Source: JANQGH01 sp039030175
GTDB taxonomy: Bacteria; Pseudomonadota; Alphaproteobacteria; DSM-16000; Inquilinaceae
Length of the DNA: 28,325 bases
Assembly: GCA_039030175.1 (NCBI GenBank)
Contig: JBCCER010000044.1
Location: 1-28,325, forward strand
Direction of reading: 5' to 3'
The translations under genes and the position numbers were made by a program. Positions 23,411 through 28,325 of the stretch are shown one piece after another (position 1 is the first letter of the stretch; each line of letters starts with the position of its first letter). Below the pieces are notes generated by a model that made no database searches, was not told the DNA's origin, and was given only the letters and a program-made list of their open reading frames with translations.

Positions 23411-24376
23411 ATGAAGCCGTTGTCCCTTCTGATGTTGGCCGCAGGCCTGGTGGCGGCCATGGCCGCCACCGCGAATGCGCAAGTGCCCACCGCGCCGTCA
23501 GCAGAGTTTCCTTACGAGTCGCACTTCGTCGACGTCGACGGTGCGAGCATCCATTATGTCGAACAAGGAGAGGGCAGCCCGATCCTATTTCTCCACGGCA
23601 ACCCAACCTCGTCCTATCTGTGGCGCAACATCATCCCCTATGTCAGCGACCAAGGACGTGCGATCGCCATTGATCTCGTCGGTTTCGGTCAGTCGGACAA
23701 GGTTGAGGACGCCTACACCTTCCAAGATCATTACGACTATGTCGAAGGCTTCATCGACGAGATGGGCCTCGAAGACGTGACCTTGGTGGTTCATGACTGG
23801 GGCTCGGCCCTCGGTCTTTATTACGCCGCCAACCATTCCGACAATGTCGCGGCGGTTGCCTTCATGGAGGCATTGACGCCGCCAGTTTTCCCAATGCCGT
23901 CGCTGGCATCGATGGGGCCGTACGAGGATCTTTTCCGCGCCTTTCGCGATCCTGAACAGGGGCGCGAACTCAACATCAATCAGAACTTCTTCATTGAAGA
24001 GTTGATGCCTCAAGCCGTTTTGCGCCCACTGTCGGACGCGGAAATGGATGCCTATCGTGCACCCTTCGTTGATGCGGCGGATCGCGAGCCGATCTATGTC
24101 TGGCCAAACGAGATTCCGATCGGCGGCGAGCCGGCGCGCAACGTCGCGGTGGTCGAGGCGATAGGTGAGTGGCTGGTGAACGCCGAACAGCCCAAGCTGG
24201 TGCTTTATGCTTCGCCGGGTGCCATCACGCCGCCGAAGGCGGTCGCCTGGATGGCTGAGAACTTCAACAACCTTCAATCCCGCTTTGTTGGCAACGGCGT
24301 CCACTATCTGCAAGAAGATGAGCCCGAAGCCATCGGCCGCAACCTGTCAGACTGGCTGCGCGACGAGGTACTCTGA
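23411..24376 (+). CDS. Exported haloalkane dehalogenase (HLD-II type)
   Basis: This 321-residue alpha/beta hydrolase carries the full catalytic pentad of HLD-II dehalogenases (DhaA/LinB type). Asn64 lies in HGNPTSSYLWRNI, Asp129 and Trp130 in VVHDWGSALG, Glu153 in FMEALTPP and His298 in GNGVHYLQED. The enzyme would cleave carbon-halogen bonds of small haloalkanes by an Asp ester intermediate. The N-terminus (1-23, MKPLSLLMLAAGLVAAM...ANA) is a clean Sec signal peptide, so the mature protein is probably periplasmic, unlike many studied HLDs. GAGGAGA precedes the ATG. The TetR gene lies just upstream with matching operators. The physiological substrate cannot be read from sequence; a hydrolase on another substrate remains possible, but the pentad argues for dehalogenation. 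Confidence 0.88.
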   Translation: MKPLSLLMLAAGLVAAMAATANAQVPTAPSAEFPYESHFVDVDGASIHYVEQGEGSPILFLHGNPTSSYLWRNIIPYVSDQGRAIAIDLVGFGQSDKVEDAYTFQDHYDYVEGFIDEMGLEDVTLVVHDWGSALGLYYAANHSDNVAAVAFMEALTPPVFPMPSLASMGPYEDLFRAFRDPEQGRELNINQNFFIEELMPQAVLRPLSDAEMDAYRAPFVDAADREPIYVWPNEIPIGGEPARNVAVVEAIGEWLVNAEQPKLVLYASPGAITPPKAVAWMAENFNNLQSRFVGNGVHYLQEDEPEAIGRNLSDWLRDEVL

Positions 24377-24387
24377 CCGTCTATCTG

Positions 24388-24415
24388 CGACCGAGCCCGG
24401 ATTAGGGCTCGGTCG
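24388..24415 (+). terminator. Terminator-like hairpin after the dehalogenase gene
   Basis: A perfect 11-bp stem, CGACCGAGCCC (24388-24398) and GGGCTCGGTCG (24405-24415), with a 6-base loop lies 11 bases after the dehalogenase stop. No T tract follows, so it may act as a weak terminator or protect the mRNA 3' end. Confidence 0.55.
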
Positions 24416-24482
24416 TATCCGCGACATAGCCCCTTCGCTCGGGTTAGGATGACTCGAACCATGATGTGCGGGGGATGGCGGG

Positions 24483-25340
24483 ATGGATTATCGCCAAAAA
24501 CTGAGAATCGAACCCGGTTCCAAGGTTCGGCTCGGCGATATCGATCCCACCTATCGCGGCGATGGACTGTCGAAAGGCGATGCGCTCGCGGAAACCGCCC
24601 GTCTGCTCGACGACATCCGCGCGCTGCAATACCTGCTCTATGCAGAGCAACACCATTGTTTGCTCATTGTGCTACAGGGCATCGATGCTGCCGGCAAGGA
24701 CGGCGTGTGCCGCCATGTTATCAGGGCCATGAACCCGCAAGGCTGCTCCGTGTTCGGCTTCAAGCAGCCCAGCACGTTGGAGCGCAGACACGACTTCCTT
24801 TGGCGGGTCCATTTGCGCGCCCCGGCTCGGGGCCAGGTGTCCGTGTTCAACCGGTCGCACTACGAGGATGTGCTAATCGTTCGCGTCCACGGTCTGGTGC
24901 CTGAAGACGTCTGGCGCCCGCGCTACGATCAGATCAATGACTTCGAGAGCTTATTGGCTGCCAACGGTACCAAGATTCTCAAATTCTTCCTCTACATCTC
25001 AAAGGATGAGCAGCTTGAGCGGTTCGAGCGCCGCCTTGATGACGAGAGCCGGCACTGGAAAATTAGCGAATCGGACTACTCAGAACGTCTTCTCTGGGAT
25101 GACTACATCACGGCGTATGAGGAGATGTTGCATCGATGCTCGACCGAACACGCGCCTTGGTATGTTATTCCGGCCAATTACAAATGGTTTCGCAACCTCG
25201 CCATCTCCCACATCATCAAGGGCGCGATGGTTGATCTTGACTTGCAGTTGCCCAAGCCCTCGGTCGATATCGCTGATATTCGTGAGAAGTATCATGCCGC
25301 TCGTGCCCGCCAACAGTGGGAGGACAAGTCCCGCGATTAG
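24483..25340 (+). CDS. ppk2: Polyphosphate kinase 2 family protein (class III-like)
   Basis: PPK2 enzymes move phosphate between polyphosphate and nucleotides. The 285-residue single domain has Walker A GIDAAGKDG (66-74) and NPQGCSVFGFKQPS (about 84-97). FNRSHYEDVLIVRVH (about 122-136) carries the Walker B region, and DDESRHWKISESDY (about 186-199) is the lid. The overall pattern, with DFLWRVHLRAPARG, matches the class III group, which can phosphorylate AMP and ADP; assigning the exact class is inference. Position 67 is Ile where many members have Met. Start is ATG with GGGGGATGGCGGG upstream. It is 28 bases before an Asd-like gene on the same strand, suggesting cotranscription. Confidence 0.9.
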   Translation: MDYRQKLRIEPGSKVRLGDIDPTYRGDGLSKGDALAETARLLDDIRALQYLLYAEQHHCLLIVLQGIDAAGKDGVCRHVIRAMNPQGCSVFGFKQPSTLERRHDFLWRVHLRAPARGQVSVFNRSHYEDVLIVRVHGLVPEDVWRPRYDQINDFESLLAANGTKILKFFLYISKDEQLERFERRLDDESRHWKISESDYSERLLWDDYITAYEEMLHRCSTEHAPWYVIPANYKWFRNLAISHIIKGAMVDLDLQLPKPSVDIADIREKYHAARARQQWEDKSRD

Positions 25341-25368
25341 GCTTCAAGCCAAATAGATCGGAGATTTG

Positions 25369-26373
25369 ATGACATCGGTCGTCGTTTTGGGTGCCAAGCG
25401 CATCATCGGGCAGACATTGCTTTCGCGCCTTGTCGGACACCCCTGGTTGACGGTGACGGCACTCGGTGATCTCGGGTTGCCGCAGGCAGAGAGACCCTTT
25501 GCGGAAGCCTGCGAATGGGCATTGGCCGATCCCATGCCGCATGAACTCGCATCCATTCCTCATCGCACTGGCGATCCGGCAAGTCTGGCCCAGCTAACCG
25601 GTCCCGACACCTTGGTTTTGTCGGTTTTGCCTGACGGCGAGTCTGGGCCCACCGATCGCGCCTGTGCGGCCATGGGTGCCCGTGTCGTCACCCATGGTGA
25701 AGATTTGCGGCTTGCCGAAGATGTGCCGCTTGTTATCCCGGAATTGACCATTGAGCCGCCAGACTCGCCGCTGGTGGCGACGCCGAATTGCACCACGGTG
25801 ATGCTCGCACTGGCACTCGCCGCATTACGACCGCTGGCAGAGATCGACGCGGTGACGATGACTTGCCTTCAGGCCATTTCGGGTGCCGATCTACCGGGGC
25901 CGCCGTCGCTTTTGATGATCGACAATGTCTATCCCCATCTAAGGGGCGAAGAATTGGCGCTCGAGCACGAGATTGCGCGCCTGTTTGACAAGCCGCCCGC
26001 GATATCGGTCCAGGCCGCCCGCGTGCCGGTTCGGGTTGGCCACACGCTGATGGTCTCGATGCGCCTCTCAGGCAGCGTGATGGCGGAGGATCTGGTGGCT
26101 GCTTGGCGCGGCTACTGTGTACCGCCCGAACTGAGGCATCTGCCTAGCGTTGTTGCCCAACCCATTCGCGTGGTGGATATGCCCGACCGACCCAGCGTAA
26201 GACCGGACAGCGATGCGGCTGACGGTATGGCGATCACCATCGGCGCATTGCGCGCATGCCCGGTTCTGGACTGGCGGTTCGTCCTAGTCGGCAACAATAT
26301 GATCCGAGGGTCAGCCGGTATGAGTTTGCTGACCGCCGAATGGCTGACGCAGTCCGGTGAGGGGCCGCGTTAG
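25369..26373 (+). CDS. Aspartate-semialdehyde dehydrogenase-like protein with altered cofactor loop
   Basis: This 334-residue protein follows the archaeal/fungal-type Asd plan. It has VLGA near the start, ALADPMPHELA (about 51-61), the nucleophile Cys141 in ATPNCTTVML and Gln168 in CLQAISGADLPGPPSL. Next come NVYPHLRGEE (about 186-195) and the Arg218/His225 pair in ARVPVRVGHT, seven residues apart as in known enzymes. So the catalytic set is kept. The cofactor loop is unusual: GAKRIIG (8-14) where family members have GATGxVG. The substrate-phosphate stretch before DVPLVIPE, normally NASSHR-like, here reads THGEDLR. It may be a paralogue with another substrate or cofactor, or one with reduced activity. 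The ATG at 25369 has GGAG upstream; a TTG one codon earlier is unlikely. It follows ppk2 closely. Confidence 0.78.
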   Translation: MTSVVVLGAKRIIGQTLLSRLVGHPWLTVTALGDLGLPQAERPFAEACEWALADPMPHELASIPHRTGDPASLAQLTGPDTLVLSVLPDGESGPTDRACAAMGARVVTHGEDLRLAEDVPLVIPELTIEPPDSPLVATPNCTTVMLALALAALRPLAEIDAVTMTCLQAISGADLPGPPSLLMIDNVYPHLRGEELALEHEIARLFDKPPAISVQAARVPVRVGHTLMVSMRLSGSVMAEDLVAAWRGYCVPPELRHLPSVVAQPIRVVDMPDRPSVRPDSDAADGMAITIGALRACPVLDWRFVLVGNNMIRGSAGMSLLTAEWLTQSGEGPR

Positions 26374-26436
26374 CCTTAAGAAGCAAATCGGCCGCCTTGG
26401 CCGCGAAACCTGGGCAGCCTCTTTGGCGACGGGTGC

Positions 26437-27417
26437 TCAAAACTCCAATCGATCGAGGAATGCCAACATCCTTTCCGCGATGAAGGGCCCGAAGTCCTCT
26501 AACGCGAAATGGCCGGTGTCGAGCAGATGGAACTCAAGATCCTCCAGATCATTCCGGTAGGGGTAGGCCCCGGAGGCGGGGAAAATCGGATCGTTCTGAC
26601 CCCAGACCAACAGCGCCGGCGGCTGATGGTTGCGGAATAACGCCTGCCATTCGGGATAGAGATCAAGATTGGTGCGATAGTCGTAAAACAGCTCCAGCTG
26701 GATTTCCTGATTGCCGGGTCGGTCAAGGCCGTATTGGGCATGCCAGTAAGCGTCCGGACTGATCAGTTCGAGGTTTTGGACACCTTGCGTGTACTGCCAG
26801 ATGGTGCCAGGCAGGGTCAGGAAGGCGCGTAGCGGTGCTGCGTTCTCCTCGGACGGGTCGCCCCAGTAGACGCGCAGCGGGTCCCAGAACTTCTCCAACC
26901 CCTCCGCATAGGCATTGCCATTTTGAATGACGAATCCCGCGACTCGCTCGGGGTCGTCGGCAAACATGCGGTAACCGACCGGCGCGCCATAATCCATGAG
27001 ATACACGACATAGCGATCGACGCCGATTTCATCGATCAGCCCGGTAACCAATTCGGCAATCGTGTCGAACGAATAGTCGAACTCCTCGGCAGGCGGTGCT
27101 GCGGAGGCGCCGAAGCCAGGATAGTCAGGCGCGACCACATGATAGTCCTCCGCCAATTCGGGGATCAGGTTACGGAACATGTGTGATGATGTCGGAAACC
27201 CATGCAGCAGAAGGACTGTTGGCCTGTCCGAGCTTCCGGCCTCCCGGTAGGCAATTTCAATTCCGTCGATTTCGGCGGATCGATAGCGAACCTGATGGTC
27301 TTCGACTGTCAGACTTGCGGGTTGGACGGCCTGTGCCGTGGCTGGGGTCGCTTGCGACGCAGCGACGGCGAACGCAAATGGTGCGGCCACTAGTGCTGTT
27401 TTGAGCCGGTGGGACAT
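26437..27417 (-). CDS. Exported alpha/beta hydrolase (epoxide hydrolase/dehalogenase-like)
   Basis: This 326-residue alpha/beta hydrolase has a Sec signal peptide (about 1-28, ending ATPATA). The core shows HGFPTSSHMFRNLIP (oxyanion-side motif), the nucleophile Asp142 in LMDYGAPVGYR, a likely acid Asp276 in VWGQNDPIFP and His303 in DTGHFALED. An Asp nucleophile groups it with epoxide hydrolases and haloacid or haloalkane dehalogenases, not esterases. HGF replaces the HGN of HLD-II and Tyr143 replaces the halide-binding Trp, so ordinary haloalkane dehalogenation is doubtful. The substrate is unknown. It is divergent from a LysR regulator 121 bases away, the classic LysR-target layout, and convergent with the Asd-like gene. 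Confidence 0.85.
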   Translation of the reverse strand: MSHRLKTALVAAPFAFAVAASQATPATAQAVQPASLTVEDHQVRYRSAEIDGIEIAYREAGSSDRPTVLLLHGFPTSSHMFRNLIPELAEDYHVVAPDYPGFGASAAPPAEEFDYSFDTIAELVTGLIDEIGVDRYVVYLMDYGAPVGYRMFADDPERVAGFVIQNGNAYAEGLEKFWDPLRVYWGDPSEENAAPLRAFLTLPGTIWQYTQGVQNLELISPDAYWHAQYGLDRPGNQEIQLELFYDYRTNLDLYPEWQALFRNHQPPALLVWGQNDPIFPASGAYPYRNDLEDLEFHLLDTGHFALEDFGPFIAERMLAFLDRLEF

Positions 27418-27480
27418 AACTATCTCCTGTCAGTGTGTCGATTTCGTCGGCTCTTGATGGCCGTGGCGAGAAGATAATTC

Positions 27481-27498
27481 TTCCGTCAGACGGCGGAA
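27481..27498. promoter_or_regulatory. Dyad between the exported hydrolase and LysR genes
   Basis: TTCCGTC (27481-27487) and GGCGGAA (27492-27498) form a 7-bp inverted repeat with one mismatch and a 4-base spacer. It sits in the divergent promoter gap, the expected place for a LysR recognition site controlling the hydrolase and the regulator itself. Confidence 0.45.
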
Positions 27499-27511
27499 TA
27501 TGCGAAAAGTT

Positions 27512-27521
27512 CAATATATTG
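27512..27521. promoter_or_regulatory. Perfect AT palindrome upstream of the LysR gene
   Basis: CAATATATTG is a perfect 10-bp palindrome 17 bases before the LysR start. It could be a -10 region, the activation half of a LysR site next to the dyad at 27481-27498, or chance in AT-rich DNA. Confidence 0.35.
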
Positions 27522-27538
27522 TTTCGGAAATTGGAACC

Positions 27539-28325
27539 ATGGATCGGTTTCGCGAACTAAGCACGATGGTTGCCGTAGCTGAAGAGGGGGCCTTCAACGG
27601 GGCAGCGCGACGCCTCAATGTTTCGCCGGCTGCCGTTACGCGTCTGGTGACCTCGTTAGAAGCCCGGCTTGGCGTGCGTCTGTTCAACCGCACCACGCGG
27701 CAGGTTGCGCTCACTGAGGAGGGACGCCGGCTCTACGCGGATGCCGAGCGCATCCTTGGCGAACTGGAGAATGCCGAGGCCTCCGCTGCTGGTGCCCATC
27801 AGGAGCCGCGCGGTCAGATTCGGATCACTGCCCCGGTTCTGTTCGGCCAACGCTTCATCGCGCCGGTCGTTCGCGACTATCTGGATACCTACCCCCAAGT
27901 GACGGCTGAGATGATGCTTGTGGACCGAATTGTCGATCTCATCGATGAGGGATTGGACGTCGCCGTGCGTATCGGAGATCTGCCCGACTCCAGCCTGACC
28001 GCGACCAGCGTCGGCAATCTGCGGCTGGTCACTGTCGCTGCCCCCGAATATCTTGCGAAGTCAGGAATGCTGAGCAAGCCTGCGGAACTCAGCCACCACC
28101 GCATCATTTTGCCGGTCGGTGCTACCGGACTGCGCGACTGGCGGTTTGTCACGGCCAGCGACAGCCGGACCTTGCGGCTTCATCCGGCGCTCACCGTGAA
28201 CACGATGATCGCCGCCATCGACGCTGCGTCTGCGGGCTGGGGGATCACGCGCGCAATCTCCTATCAGGTTGCAGACGAACTCGCCTCGGGCGCGTTGGTC
28301 GAGATCCTTGCCGAGTGGGACGACC
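27539..28325 (+). CDS. LysR family transcriptional regulator (3' end beyond window)
   Basis: A LysR regulator runs off the right edge: 262 codons are visible with no stop. The N-terminal winged helix-turn-helix (about 1-60) reads MDRFRELSTMVAVAEEGAF, then RLNVSPAAVTRLVTSLEARL and LFNRTTRQVALTEEG. The effector domain follows (GQIRITAPVLFGQRFIAP from about 92; DVAVRIGDLPDSSL about 141-154). This is the CrgA/DmlR-like subgroup common in proteobacteria. It is divergent from the exported alpha/beta hydrolase, whose expression it probably controls; the effector is unknown. Start is ATG at 27539 with TTGGAA upstream. Full LysR proteins are about 300 residues, so roughly 40 are missing. Confidence 0.92.
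   Translation, partial: MDRFRELSTMVAVAEEGAFNGAARRLNVSPAAVTRLVTSLEARLGVRLFNRTTRQVALTEEGRRLYADAERILGELENAEASAAGAHQEPRGQIRITAPVLFGQRFIAPVVRDYLDTYPQVTAEMMLVDRIVDLIDEGLDVAVRIGDLPDSSLTATSVGNLRLVTVAAPEYLAKSGMLSKPAELSHHRIILPVGATGLRDWRFVTASDSRTLRLHPALTVNTMIAAIDAASAGWGITRAISYQVADELASGALVEILAEWDD

Noticed and set aside
25341..25351. GGCTTCAAGCC after ppk2 as a terminator
   Set aside because: The stem is too short (4-5 bp), has no T run, and lies only about 18 bases before the start of the next gene on the same strand.
1..28325. tRNA, rRNA, CRISPR, insertion sequence or phage genes
   Set aside because: Reading both strands I found no cloverleaf-like sequence, no regularly spaced repeats, and no transposase, integrase or phage protein motifs.

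Overview
This looks like chromosomal DNA from an alphaproteobacterium, most likely of the Rhodospirillales type. The grounds are high GC with little AT-rich DNA, a PhaR-type PHA regulator beside phaA-phaB, a DUF3126 gene, a methyltransferase divergent from gloB, and a hisC-tyrA pair. Coding density is high and there are several overlapping gene ends. I see no rRNA, tRNA, CRISPR array, insertion sequence or prophage. The taxonomic call is inference from gene families only.

Layout. (1) 63-6738: glycogen/alpha-glucan genes glgB, glgX and malQ on the + strand. (2) 6739-7515: bacterioferritin and a small two-helix membrane protein. (3) 7526-11961: polyhydroxybutyrate locus, with phaR on the minus strand. 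Divergent from it are a small PhaE-like protein, a class III-like PHA synthase whose start lies inside the PhaE-like gene, then phaA, phaB and a strong terminator. (4) 11963-16999: DUF445 membrane protein (-), NUDIX hydrolase and YddG-like exporter (+), then the minus-strand run gloB, GST, DMT transporter. (5) 17059-21128: methyltransferase (+), DUF3126 protein (-), a 430-bp stretch with no convincing gene, then hisC, tyrA, chaC (+). (6) 21103-28325: an accessory-looking region. It holds a LysR regulator, a ribbon-helix-helix protein, a TetR repressor flanked by two matching operator sites, an exported haloalkane dehalogenase, a PPK2-family kinase, an aspartate-semialdehyde-dehydrogenase-like protein with an altered cofactor loop, a second exported alpha/beta hydrolase, and a divergent LysR regulator cut by the window edge.

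How the genes work together. Three storage polymers are represented within 25 kb: glycogen (glgB/glgX/malQ), PHB (phaR, synthase pair, phaA, phaB) and polyphosphate (ppk2). HisC and TyrA fit the last steps of tyrosine/phenylalanine synthesis. GloB, GST and ChaC all act on glutathione or its conjugates. The TetR gene and the dehalogenase form a compact local circuit, because the same 17-bp sequence lies before both genes in mirrored orientation.

Most notable: the overlapping two-gene PHA synthase; the mirrored TetR operators around an exported dehalogenase; and the Asd-like protein that keeps its catalytic residues but has lost the normal NADP-loop residues, next to a polyphosphate kinase.
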